From contig CBDHHD010000016.1 in the NCBI GenBank assembly GCA_965263285.1, positions 62,001 to 126,000 on the forward strand: DNA of 64,000 nucleotides, written 5' to 3'. Position numbers and translations under genes: made by a program. Within the stretch, counting starts at the first letter, position 1. Each line of letters opens with the position of its first letter. Shown one piece after another: positions 40,019 through 48,402 of this stretch. The notes beneath the pieces were generated by a model that saw only the letters and a list, made by a program, of their open reading frames with translations, made no database searches and was not told the DNA's origin. Source of the stretch: JASGCP01 sp965263285 (GTDB lineage: Bacteria; Bacteroidota; Bacteroidia; Chitinophagales; Chitinophagaceae).

Positions 40019-41890
40019 TTATTTCTTTTTCTGTTGTTCCTTTAATGCTTGTGCTTTCTTTTGAACTTCTAACATTTTTTGATATTGTTCTTGCCATTTT
40101 GAAGGTTTTTTAGTAGGTGCATTTTTCCTTTTTTCTTCAATAGACTTCATAATATCATTATGATCAATAATATACTTTTGAATAACTAATTGTATGAGCA
40201 AGGTAACAATATTTGAAACTGTATAATACCAAGTTAACGCAGCAGGCAACCTATTAAATACAAAAAATAAGATAATGGGAAAAAAATAAGGCATGTATTT
40301 TAAAGCTGGATTATCTTGTTGACCAGGAGTCATATTCAAATTATAAATAGAAATCAAAAGACTTGTAATAACAGCAGTTATTGTAAACATGCTAATATGA
40401 TTACCAATTAACCAAATATTATTATGCCAACTTACTAACACATCAAAAGAAGAAAGATCTTTTGCCCATAAGAAAGGCTGTTGTCGCAATGCTATACTTG
40501 AGTTAAAAAAACTATATAGCGCAAAGAATATAGGTATTTGTAACAAAGCAGGGATACACCCACCCATCGGATTCACACCAGCACTTTTAAACAATTTCAT
40601 TTGCTCCATAGCAAACCCTTGCTGATCACTTCCAAATTTTTTCTTTAACGCATCAATTTCAGGTCGTAATAATTTCATTTTTGCCCCACTCTTATAACTA
40701 CTATAAGTAAGCGGCGCTATAATTAAACGAATAAACAATGTAAGAAGTGCAATAACCCAACCATACCCAATAGCAAAACTTGCAAAAAAAGTAAATACAG
40801 GCATGACGATATACTTATTAATAGGACGAACAAATGCATATAAATCTCTACCTAGATTTACAATCTTATCCATTTCAGGAGCTGTATTTTTTAATATATT
40901 ATAATCATTTGGTCCCCAATAGCATGCCAATGGAATAGAAACTTGATAGGGAGAATTAGGCAAAGCAATGAATAAAGACGCATCCATTGTAGCTAATAAA
41001 CCATTAGGATCATATTCAACAGGGTTACGAGACCAATTTACCTGACCACTTGTAAACGACTGAGGATTAACAATAGCATAAGAAAAGAACTGTTGCGACA
41101 TAGACAACCAACCTACAGGCATGTCAAATTTCTTACTCGTATGTTGTGAAATATAATCGAACGACTGATTGGTATAGAAACAAATATCGCTTTGTTGTTT
41201 TTCATACACTGCACTTGGCTCTAATTGATGTGTCTCATGATGCCATATTAAATCAATAGATTGATTGTTAAACAAAGAAGCTGTATTAGGAATTTGAATA
41301 ATCCAATCTATTTTATAACTATCTGGATGAACTATATACATATGACTAAGTATCACTTTTCCCTTATCATCTTTAAGAGAAAAAGATATCGTTTTGCTAT
41401 TATCAACATTTGAAACAATAGGATTCGCTTCAAAAAACAAATCATTGGTATATGCACTAGTCGTACTACTTGTATTAATTTTATAGCCGATCGTATTATT
41501 AGCCGATCCTAGAACAACAGGGGTATTTACATGATAAGAAGAGAGATATCTTTTTAATGTTACAGAAAAAACTTTCCCACCTTGTGTACTAAATGCTACA
41601 TCCATGAGGTTATTTGAAATATGCAGCAATTTGTTTTGCCCAAAAGCCGCCTTACTTAATGTACCAGCACTTTCCATGCGAATCGTACTATCTATTTGAA
41701 GCGAATCAGCTTTACGAGTGGATGCAACATTTGCATTTGTAGTAGCCAATTGCACCTTCGCCAAAGAATCTTGTACCTTTTCTTGTGCAACCTTATAAGC
41801 ATTATAAGTTTTGCTATTATACCAAAAATAACCAATAAATAACAAAATCAATAAACCATATCCAATGAGGGTATTCTTACTAATATTCAT
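40019..41890 (-). CDS. yidC: Membrane protein insertase YidC
   Basis: Inserts proteins into the inner membrane, alone or with SecYEG. The 623 residues fit the long Gram-negative form: an N-terminal membrane anchor (about 7-22), a large periplasmic domain (about 60-340), then the conserved membrane core (about 355-570). The core includes FIRLIIAPLTYSSYKSGAKM, with the conserved Arg of the hydrophilic groove, and VNPMGGCIPALLQIPIFFALY. The tail is rich in Lys and Gln (KKAQALKEQQKKK), as usual for ribosome contact. A Fur-family gene follows with a three-base gap. The start ATG is preceded by a good Bacteroidota promoter. Confidence 0.97.
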   Translation of the reverse strand: MNISKNTLIGYGLLILLFIGYFWYNSKTYNAYKVAQEKVQDSLAKVQLATTNANVASTRKADSLQIDSTIRMESAGTLSKAAFGQNKLLHISNNLMDVAFSTQGGKVFSVTLKRYLSSYHVNTPVVLGSANNTIGYKINTSSTTSAYTNDLFFEANPIVSNVDNSKTISFSLKDDKGKVILSHMYIVHPDSYKIDWIIQIPNTASLFNNQSIDLIWHHETHQLEPSAVYEKQQSDICFYTNQSFDYISQHTSKKFDMPVGWLSMSQQFFSYAIVNPQSFTSGQVNWSRNPVEYDPNGLLATMDASLFIALPNSPYQVSIPLACYWGPNDYNILKNTAPEMDKIVNLGRDLYAFVRPINKYIVMPVFTFFASFAIGYGWVIALLTLFIRLIIAPLTYSSYKSGAKMKLLRPEIDALKKKFGSDQQGFAMEQMKLFKSAGVNPMGGCIPALLQIPIFFALYSFFNSSIALRQQPFLWAKDLSSFDVLVSWHNNIWLIGNHISMFTITAVITSLLISIYNLNMTPGQQDNPALKYMPYFFPIILFFVFNRLPAALTWYYTVSNIVTLLIQLVIQKYIIDHNDIMKSIEEKRKNAPTKKPSKWQEQYQKMLEVQKKAQALKEQQKKK

Positions 41891-41915
41891 TTATAAACAA
41901 TATAAAAATAATTTA

Positions 41916-41945
41916 CAAAAATACTATTTTTATGCTTTATAGCAA
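41916..41945 (-). promoter_or_regulatory. Promoter of yidC
   Basis: On the minus strand, TTG (41943-41945) is followed after 19 bases by TATTTTTG (41916-41923), fitting the Bacteroidota pattern of TTG at -33 and TAnnTTTG at -7. The start codon lies about 26 bases downstream. Confidence 0.6.
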
Positions 41946-41972
41946 TAACAATATTTGTAATGTAAAATTACC

Positions 41973-42989
41973 CTAAAATGCAACCACAGGACACTTAACA
42001 GATTTGCTTCTTATAAAATTACCTTGTTTAATAAGCGACACCTCATAAGAACCCAAGGATTTATTGTATGGCGTAAGAGAAGAAGAAGTTGCATCAAAAC
42101 TAAATGTTAATTTAAAATCATTATATTGGTACCCTACCATAGGTATAAAAGCATCATTATACCTATAATACATGCCTAAAATAAGCTGGTGCTCCCCATG
42201 ATTTAAAATATTCCTATTGGCATTCACTCCAAAAACAACTTCGTTTGCATTCCCAAATTGACTATAGTAAAAATTGGGATTTAATATCCAAACATCATTA
42301 TTTGTTTTTATACTTGCATTTAAAAAGCCCACCCACCTAGGTTGCACCATCGTAGACGCATTCTTAACTCCTAAAAAACTTTCATAAGGCATATTAACAT
42401 TAGACACACTTACTCCCACATTTAAATAAACTCGCTGACGAAAAAAATAAGCATAATTCAACCCTACTTGTAAGTTAAAATAATTAATGTTATTGGTTGT
42501 AAAAGGAATACCATTAGGGATATTTGTGTCAAAAAACTGACCATTCCATTGGTTATCATATGTAAATTTATTGGGGTTAACTACTTTATTTGTAACTCCT
42601 AAATTAGTACCAAAACTAAGCAAACTACCTAATCCTAATAATTGATGATACGCTAAAGAAACAAATGCTCTTGTATTGGTTAAACCTCCTGCTCCTGCCA
42701 CATCATTAAATACTCCTACTCCCACCCCACCCCAACCATTCGTTATGCGCTTACTAAGCACTTGCACATCGCCCCAAGCTCCAGTCGTACGATATACATT
42801 ACCAATAGAAGCCCATTGGTTCCTATAAATCACCCCTGCTCTATAATCATATTGTGGCGCAAAGCCCGTATTAGCTGGATTAATAAGCGTAGGAACATTA
42901 AAATACTGTGAAAACCTCCAATCCTGTGCATGTATATAAGAAACACAGAGAATAAAAAACAACACCCATGCAAATATATACCTTTTCAT
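41973..42989 (-). CDS. PorP/SprF family type IX secretion membrane protein
   Basis: Outer-membrane beta-barrel protein of the PorP/SprF family, which works with the type IX secretion and gliding machinery. A signal peptide (KRYIFAWVLFFILCVSYIHA) is followed by the family opening QDWRFSQYFNVPTLINPANTGF. The rest alternates in a beta-barrel pattern with repeated aromatic and Gly residues. The start is the ATG at 42989, preceded by an AAAAGGA sequence; an upstream TTG in frame at 43007 is less likely. No other type IX genes lie next to it, which is common for members of this family fused to or paired with distant adhesins. The precise substrate is unknown. Confidence 0.88.
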   Translation of the reverse strand: MKRYIFAWVLFFILCVSYIHAQDWRFSQYFNVPTLINPANTGFAPQYDYRAGVIYRNQWASIGNVYRTTGAWGDVQVLSKRITNGWGGVGVGVFNDVAGAGGLTNTRAFVSLAYHQLLGLGSLLSFGTNLGVTNKVVNPNKFTYDNQWNGQFFDTNIPNGIPFTTNNINYFNLQVGLNYAYFFRQRVYLNVGVSVSNVNMPYESFLGVKNASTMVQPRWVGFLNASIKTNNDVWILNPNFYYSQFGNANEVVFGVNANRNILNHGEHQLILGMYYRYNDAFIPMVGYQYNDFKLTFSFDATSSSLTPYNKSLGSYEVSLIKQGNFIRSKSVKCPVVAF

Positions 42990-43193
42990 TATGTTAATCC
43001 TTTTCAATTATGTTTGTTTAACATGCCTATTTTATTGCTTGTTTACAATATATATACCCATATCAAAACAAAGTTAAATATAAGACATTATTTTAATGTA
43101 TGACAAAAAAACATTTAATTAGTTTAGATATTAATGATATACTTTTGTAATATATAATTATCTGCTTACATATCATTTAAAATATAATATATA

Positions 43194-43655
43194 ATGAGTA
43201 AAAAACTGAAAAATATCATCGCTTGTGGAGGTATCGTAGAAAATACCAAAGGAGAAGTTCTTGTCATCTATCGAAATGATAAATGGGATTTGCCAAAAGG
43301 AAAATTAGAAAAAGGTGAAACAATGGAGCAATGTGCACTAAGAGAGGTAAGTGAAGAAACAGGCGTTCAACATATTCAAATAGGATATTTAATCACTACT
43401 ACTAATCATACATATATAGACCCTCTTAACAAAAACACAACTATACAAAAAGAAACCTATTGGTATAAAATGAATATTTCAAATAAACAAGATCAATTAA
43501 CCCCTCAAATAGAAGAAGGAATTACAGAAGTTAAATGGGTGTCGGGTGAAGAGTTAAAAAAATGTTTAGAAAACTCTTATCCTTCTATTGTAGATTTGAT
43601 CAAACAAGCAAATTATTTATTACCCAAAACTAAAAGTAAGAATGGGGATAGATAA
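43194..43655 (+). CDS. Nudix hydrolase
   Basis: A 153-residue Nudix protein. Residues about 38-60 carry the full box GX5EX7REUXEEXGU (GKLEKGETMEQCALREVSEE), which binds Mg2+ and hydrolyses nucleoside diphosphates linked to another group. The substrate cannot be predicted. The 3' end overlaps the tail of the convergent NRAMP gene by 36 bases. Upstream, TACTTTTG at 43140-43147 fits a -7 element without a clear -33 partner. Confidence 0.9.
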   Translation: MSKKLKNIIACGGIVENTKGEVLVIYRNDKWDLPKGKLEKGETMEQCALREVSEETGVQHIQIGYLITTTNHTYIDPLNKNTTIQKETYWYKMNISNKQDQLTPQIEEGITEVKWVSGEELKKCLENSYPSIVDLIKQANYLLPKTKSKNGDR

Positions 43656-45515
43656 TTGGTGACGAAGATTATCTATCGTGTCGCCTAATATATAATCCTT
43701 CCATTTATTATGTTTTGAAGCTGCCATAATTAATAGATCAACTTGATACTCTTGGGTAATTCTAATAATTTCTTTTTCTCTTTTTGCATATCCTAATACA
43801 CTCATTGCCTTAAAACCTAATTCAGTTATTTGTGCAACATATTGATCTAGTTGTTTAATATCTTCTCTACTCTCATTATCATCCACTTGGTCTTGCAAAT
43901 AAAAAGTAGAAGCACTTTCTACCACATGAATTAAAACAAACTCTGTTTCTTTATTTCCTCTTGATATAGCTTTCATAATAAGCTCTTGTGTATTCTTTCC
44001 CAAATCAACAGCAATCGCAATTTTTTTAGGCAATAATACATCGTTAATGCTATCTTTTAATAACTGCTCTTTAGAATGATCTACATGCGGATAAGGCACC
44101 ACCTTATCTTTTTTGTCTTTTTGTATAATAGGGAACAGAAAAGTAATAAAGAGCAAAACAGCAAAAAAAATACTAAAAAATACAATAAGCAATTTCCATA
44201 TCAAAAAAATATCTTGATGCATCCATATCATCGACTGCTCAAATACCAATTTAAAGTTAAGATACGCTAACAAAAAAGCAACCACCCAAGCAATACATTT
44301 TACAGGGAGCGAAATAGCAAACTGCCCCATTCTTTTCTTCTTACTTACAAAATGAATAAGCGGAACAACAGCAAAACTTAATTGCAAGCTTAGTATAACT
44401 TGACTCAACACAAGTAACGCATCTATTTTATTCTCACCCATTAGTTCCACTACTAACAAAGCAGGAATAACAGCTAAAAGTCGTGTAATCAATCGGCGTA
44501 TCCAAGGATTTAACCGCAACTGAATATACCCCTCCATGACCACCTGACCCGCTAATGTGCCTGTAATTGTACTACTTTGACCCGATGCTATCAAAGCAAT
44601 AGCAAAAATAATAGGTGCTATTCTACTCCCTATAAGCGGTGCTAAAAGTTTATGCGCATCTTTAATACTAGCTACTTCTTGATGCCCTCTAGTAAAAAAA
44701 ACACTAGCTGCTAATATTAAAATAGCAGCATTAACAAAAAAAGCCAAATTCAAAGCTATTCCCGTGTCAATTTTATTATATTTAATTGCTTGCAAAATAC
44801 TTTTATTATCTTTTTGTATTTTTCTGCTTTGCACTAATGCCGAATGTAAATATAAATTATGTGGCATCACCGTTGCCCCTACAATTCCAATTGCAATATA
44901 TAATGCTCCGCTATTTAATGAAGTGGGAATAAAACCATATCCTACATGCGTCCAATTAGGTTTGGCTAAAAACAATTCTATAACAAAGCTAAATCCAATA
45001 ATAAATATTAAAGAAATGATAATCACTTCTAATGTTCTAATACCCCATTTTTGTAACCATAATATAATAAAAGTATCTAAAATAGTAATGGCAATACCCC
45101 AAAACAGAGGAAGCCCTAACAACAAATACAACCCCAATGCCATACCCAATACTTCTGCTAAATCACAAGCAGCAATAGCTAATTCTGCCAATATATACAA
45201 ACAGCCATTTAACCATGAAGGATAATACAACCTACTAGCCTGCGCTAAATCAACTCTTTGTACAATACCCAAGCGAGCTGATAAATTCTGTAATAACACA
45301 GCAATAAGATTGCTGACGAGTAATATCCAAATTAACCTATATCCAAACTGTGCACCTCCCTGTAAATCAGTTGCCCAATTACCAGGATCCATATACCCTA
45401 CACTGACTAAATAAGCAGGTCCGAAAAAAGCAAATAATCTATTCCATTTGTTTTTATAAGATGAAATAGGCACGCTATGATGTACTTCTTCTAATGATAT
45501 ACTATTAAACGCCAT
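43620..45515 (-). CDS. mntH: NRAMP Mn2+/Fe2+ transporter fused to a universal stress domain
   Basis: Inner-membrane divalent metal importer, proton driven. Residues about 25-450 form the NRAMP core with DPGNWATDLQGG in the first helix and MPHNLYLHS in helix 6, both metal-binding signatures, and GQSSTITGTLAGQ. After two more helices and a Lys-rich link, residues about 490-631 form a UspA-type domain (KKIAIAVDLGKNTQE ... DLLIMAASKHNKW ... GDTIDNLRHQLSIPILTF). The GxxG-type nucleotide loop of ATP-binding Usp proteins is only partly kept, so the domain may sense rather than hydrolyse nucleotides. Fusion of these domains is known in Bacteroidota. Neighbouring Fur-family gene suggests metal control, but this is inference. 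Confidence 0.93.
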   Translation of the reverse strand: MAFNSISLEEVHHSVPISSYKNKWNRLFAFFGPAYLVSVGYMDPGNWATDLQGGAQFGYRLIWILLVSNLIAVLLQNLSARLGIVQRVDLAQASRLYYPSWLNGCLYILAELAIAACDLAEVLGMALGLYLLLGLPLFWGIAITILDTFIILWLQKWGIRTLEVIIISLIFIIGFSFVIELFLAKPNWTHVGYGFIPTSLNSGALYIAIGIVGATVMPHNLYLHSALVQSRKIQKDNKSILQAIKYNKIDTGIALNLAFFVNAAILILAASVFFTRGHQEVASIKDAHKLLAPLIGSRIAPIIFAIALIASGQSSTITGTLAGQVVMEGYIQLRLNPWIRRLITRLLAVIPALLVVELMGENKIDALLVLSQVILSLQLSFAVVPLIHFVSKKKRMGQFAISLPVKCIAWVVAFLLAYLNFKLVFEQSMIWMHQDIFLIWKLLIVFFSIFFAVLLFITFLFPIIQKDKKDKVVPYPHVDHSKEQLLKDSINDVLLPKKIAIAVDLGKNTQELIMKAISRGNKETEFVLIHVVESASTFYLQDQVDDNESREDIKQLDQYVAQITELGFKAMSVLGYAKREKEIIRITQEYQVDLLIMAASKHNKWKDYILGDTIDNLRHQLSIPILTFSFG

Positions 45516-45701
45516 TGTATATTTAATATTTTATTAAAACAAGTGCAAATATAAAATATTAAATACAGTAATATACAATTGTTCATTATCATACTACCCT
45601 TTAAACTAAAAATAAAAACCTACATTTGCAGATAAAAAAATAAATTTGTATTAACAATATTATAAAAGTAATTCCAATAATCATATTAAAATTAGCACAC
45701 C
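45516..45701. promoter_or_regulatory. Divergent promoter region of mntH and serC
   Basis: A 186-bp AT-rich intergenic region between divergent genes. For serC a TACATTTG (-7 type) lies at 45621-45628, about 75 bases before its ATG. No convincing -33 box for serC, and no clear palindromic operator for the metal transporter, could be picked out. Confidence 0.45.
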
Positions 45702-46775
45702 ATGACTAGAAAAATTAATCTTGCAGCAGGCCCGTCAATGATGAACGAAGAGATATTAAAATTAACAGCAGAAGCCGTACTCGACTATGACGACTCAGGC
45801 ATTTCTATTATGGAATTAAATCATAGAACAACTTCCTTTTCAGATATCGTACATGAAAGCATTACTCTCATAAGAGAACTATTACATATAGATAACAAAT
45901 TTGAAGTATTATGGCTACAAGGAGGTGCCACCCTGCAGTTTTCACAAATACCCATGAACTTTTTAAACGAAGGAGAGACAGCAGCGTACATAGACACCAG
46001 CGTATGGTCCGAAAAACCTATCTCTGACGCAGTCCTATTTGGAAATGCCAAAGTTATTGCTTCTTCAAAAGACAAAAACTATAATTATATACCTAAAGAT
46101 TTCGATATTCCCCATAACGCTAATTACTTGCACATTACTGCCAATAACACCGCCGAAGGTACTCAATGGCATCATTATCCTAAAACACACGTACCCCTTG
46201 TAATTGATATGACAAGCAATATGTTTACCGAACCAATTGACCCTCATACAACAGGTATAGTATATGGCTCAGCCCAAAAAACTTTTGGAACGGCAGGGAA
46301 CTGCTTAACGATTATTAGAAACGATATGTTTAAACATACTAAACGATCTTTGCCCTATTACTTAGATTATCGCAATCATGTGAAAGCTAAATCTATTCTT
46401 AATACAATTCCTGTAATGAATATATATGTATCATTAGTGGCACTTCGATGGATTAAAAAAAACGGAGGAGTAGTAGCTATGCAAAAGCTTTATAAAGAAC
46501 GAGCTGAAATCATCTATAACGCATTAGACACATGCCCTATATTTACCTGTGAAACAAATAAAGAAGATAGAAGCCATATTAACTTCGTTTTCAAAACAGC
46601 TCATAGTGATATGGATCAAAAATTTATTGCTACTTGTAAAGAACATAATATTGTTGGCGTTGCCGGTTATTCGAGCAGAAAAGGAATTAGAATATCTACC
46701 TATAATGCAGTTACTATTGACCAAGCAAAAAAAATAGCATCCATAATCAAAACATTTCAAAAAGACAATGGATAG
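45702..46775 (+). CDS. serC: Phosphoserine aminotransferase SerC
   Basis: PLP enzyme of serine (and pyridoxine) synthesis that transfers an amino group from glutamate to 3-phosphohydroxypyruvate. The 357 residues match the family length. The start is NLAAGPSMMNEEIL, then LNHRTTSFSDIV, LWLQGGATLQFSQIPMNF and the PLP lysine in YGSAQKTFGTAGNC. The lysine motif departs from the common AQKNIGPAG form (Thr, Phe and Thr in place of Asn, Ile and Pro); the fold is otherwise well kept. The gene stands alone with its own promoter and is followed by more than 1 kb of repeat-rich sequence. No serA or serB is visible in the window. Confidence 0.93.
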   Translation: MTRKINLAAGPSMMNEEILKLTAEAVLDYDDSGISIMELNHRTTSFSDIVHESITLIRELLHIDNKFEVLWLQGGATLQFSQIPMNFLNEGETAAYIDTSVWSEKPISDAVLFGNAKVIASSKDKNYNYIPKDFDIPHNANYLHITANNTAEGTQWHHYPKTHVPLVIDMTSNMFTEPIDPHTTGIVYGSAQKTFGTAGNCLTIIRNDMFKHTKRSLPYYLDYRNHVKAKSILNTIPVMNIYVSLVALRWIKKNGGVVAMQKLYKERAEIIYNALDTCPIFTCETNKEDRSHINFVFKTAHSDMDQKFIATCKEHNIVGVAGYSSRKGIRISTYNAVTIDQAKKIASIIKTFQKDNG

Positions 46776-47340
46776 ATAATCAACCTTTACAACTTGTATA
46801 CCTTATAGGCTACATCAAACAGCCCATATAAATGTCATTTTATGTAAAAATAAATTACAGAATAGGTTTTAATAATTTTATGGCTAAATCTTTTTTTGAG
46901 GCGCTATAGGTATCTATATTTTTGTAACTACCTTGTTTAGTTTCACAAGTTTATTGATAAGAACCAGCTATTTTTACATGAAACTTTAGCGATTTATTTT
47001 ATTACTAAAATCATCTATTTTACTTATTGCGTATCTAAATCAGTTTTGTATTCTATACATTTAATAGTTATCTCTCTTGTTTCTTGTAGTAACTTATTAT
47101 ATCCTTGTCCTATCTCATGCATATCCATAATAAAAAATTGGAATAATTATTCTTTTGTATCTTTCTTTAATTACTCATACTATAATCAATCATTATACCA
47201 AATACTTTAATCCATGCTAAAAAGACATATTCTATTTTATTAGCACTTGTAGCTTGTAGTAAAACATGACAATAAAAAATAAATGAATAAACCTATCATA
47301 AACATCCGTAGGGAGTACAATAATTAATGTGCCCTACCAT
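46776..47340. other. Non-coding decay region
   Basis: No intact gene is visible. At 46881-46909 there is a solitary family B end (GGCTAAATCTTTTTTTGAGG). At 47024-47128 (minus) a 34-codon ORF reads MDMHEIGQGYNKLLQETREI and further; it has no recognisable homology. Around 47214-47269 (plus) a frameshifted stretch reads KKTYSILLALVACSKT and then stops, resembling the signal peptide and lipobox of a lost lipoprotein. Confidence 0.5.
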
Positions 47341-47453
47341 TTATCTGTAGGCTTGATTTTTTCTTTGTTTCTTTCTTTTGTATCAAGACAAAAGAAAGAA
47401 AAGGATATAAAAAATAAATGATGAACCTATACCTGAGTAATTACAAAAAAAAA
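47341..47453. repeat. Partial MITE-like repeat (right-hand third)
   Basis: Begins at 'atctgtaggcttgatttttt' and holds the hairpin TTCTTTCTTTTGT / ATCAAG / complement and the 'gatgaacctatacctgagt' block, as in the full copies. It abuts the left end of the next copy, so two elements or one element and a fragment lie in tandem. Confidence 0.8.
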
Positions 47454-47965
47454 GTATAACGACTTTTTTAGTGAATAATCGCAAAAATAATATATTTTTA
47501 AAAAAACCAATTTATTGTTGTTTTTTGGCTACGGCTTTTTTTTGAGGTGCTGGAAGCATGGATTATTAAATAAATATAAACATGGAAATAATAGGAAATA
47601 TCTGATGAGGACTGCCCTCAGATAAAGAGCGTTACAAAACGAGGTGAGCGAAGCGACCAGCGAGAATGTGGAGGCGGAAGTTTTTATATATGAATCGTTA
47701 TGATGAGCATAAAGTATTTGCATAAAAGATACCTATGGATAAGCTCATCATAACGATTCATACCTAACCGCCTCCCATTCATTCTCGCTAGCGTAACGAG
47801 CCGTAGTTTTGTAGCTCTTTATCTGCAGGCTTGATTTTTTCTTTGTTTCTTTCTTTTGTATCAAGACAAAAGAAAGAAAAGGATATAAAAAATAAATGAT
47901 GAACCTATATATGAGCAATTACAAAAACATAAATATCCCCCAGCACCTCAAAAAAAGATGTAGCC
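47454..47965. mobile_element. MITE-like element, copy 2
   Basis: Starts with a family A left end (GTATAACGACTTTTTTAGTG) and, 70 bases in, a family B left end (GGCTACGGC at 47527). It ends with a family B right end (CAGCACCTC...GTAGCC) at 47965. Inside is the long imperfect palindrome, with the perfect 19-bp arms built on ATGAATCGTTATGATGAGC. Five C residues precede the right end. No clean target duplication is visible. A 64-codon minus-strand frame across it is repeat-derived. Confidence 0.78.
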
Positions 47966-47973
47966 TTTTAGTA

Positions 47974-48004
47974 AACTAAATTTTTCCTCACACTAAATTT
48001 AGTT
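47974..48004. promoter_or_regulatory. Perfect 10-bp inverted repeat abutting a start codon
   Basis: AACTAAATTT (47974-47983) and AAATTTAGTT (47995-48004) are exact reverse complements with an 11-base loop. The second arm ends one base before the ATG of the RNxxxH-motif ORF. It could be an operator or a 5' RNA hairpin, or the scar of an insertion. Confidence 0.5.
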
Positions 48005-48235
48005 ATGCCTTTTAAATTTACATATAGCGATGTAGAAAGTATAATAAAATACAGAAATAACATAGTACATAGAAGTGTTTCAAATATAAACTTTATGAAT
48101 CAAATAGACTATTATACTAAATGTATAAATATCATCAACGAATTAGGGAAAAAAATAAATGTTTATGAATTTGACATTTTTATTAATATTGGAATTAAGG
48201 GTATTTATATATCAGATGATGATATCATAAATTAG
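48005..48235 (+). CDS. Small protein with a HEPN-type RNxxxH motif, possibly a fragment
   Basis: A 76-residue ORF reading MPFKFTYSDVESIIKYRNN and then IVHRS. The RNNIVH segment fits the Rx4-6H (RNxxxH) motif of HEPN-domain ribonucleases, usual in toxins and defence proteins. The predicted helices before and after the motif fit a HEPN core, but at 76 residues it is shorter than most single HEPN domains. It starts 40 bases after a mobile element end, so an original N-terminus may have been lost. The strand is opposite to the transposase. No partner antitoxin is seen. A chance motif in a decayed gene is the main alternative. Confidence 0.4.
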   Translation: MPFKFTYSDVESIIKYRNNIVHRSVSNINFMNQIDYYTKCINIINELGKKINVYEFDIFINIGIKGIYISDDDIIN

Positions 48236-48394
48236 TTAATGGTTTGTAAATTGTAAAAATTTAAACAATAACAGTAATGTTATGCTGTAAGGCATAAGTT
48301 TTGTTTGTTGCAATTATTACTTAAAATTTGCTTCTGTTTAGTCTAATAAAAATAATTTTCTACGCTTTTCACTCTTTCAATTTGCTCAGCTATA

Positions 48395-48402
48395 TGTTTT
48401 TC
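48395..48402. repeat. Target site duplication of the IS256 element (left; right copy 49810-49817)
   Basis: TGTTTTTC occurs immediately outside both ends of the insertion sequence. Confidence 0.9.

Noticed and set aside
43007..43009. TTG at 43007 as the start of the PorP/SprF gene
   Set aside because: The ATG at 42989 has a better upstream sequence and gives a normal signal peptide.
44764..45225. 153-codon plus-strand frame
   Set aside because: It is antisense to the transmembrane part of the NRAMP gene and has no independent signal.
47024..47128. 34-codon minus-strand ORF in the gap after serC
   Set aside because: No ribosome-binding signal, no homology I can name and decayed surroundings; noted in the gap entry only.
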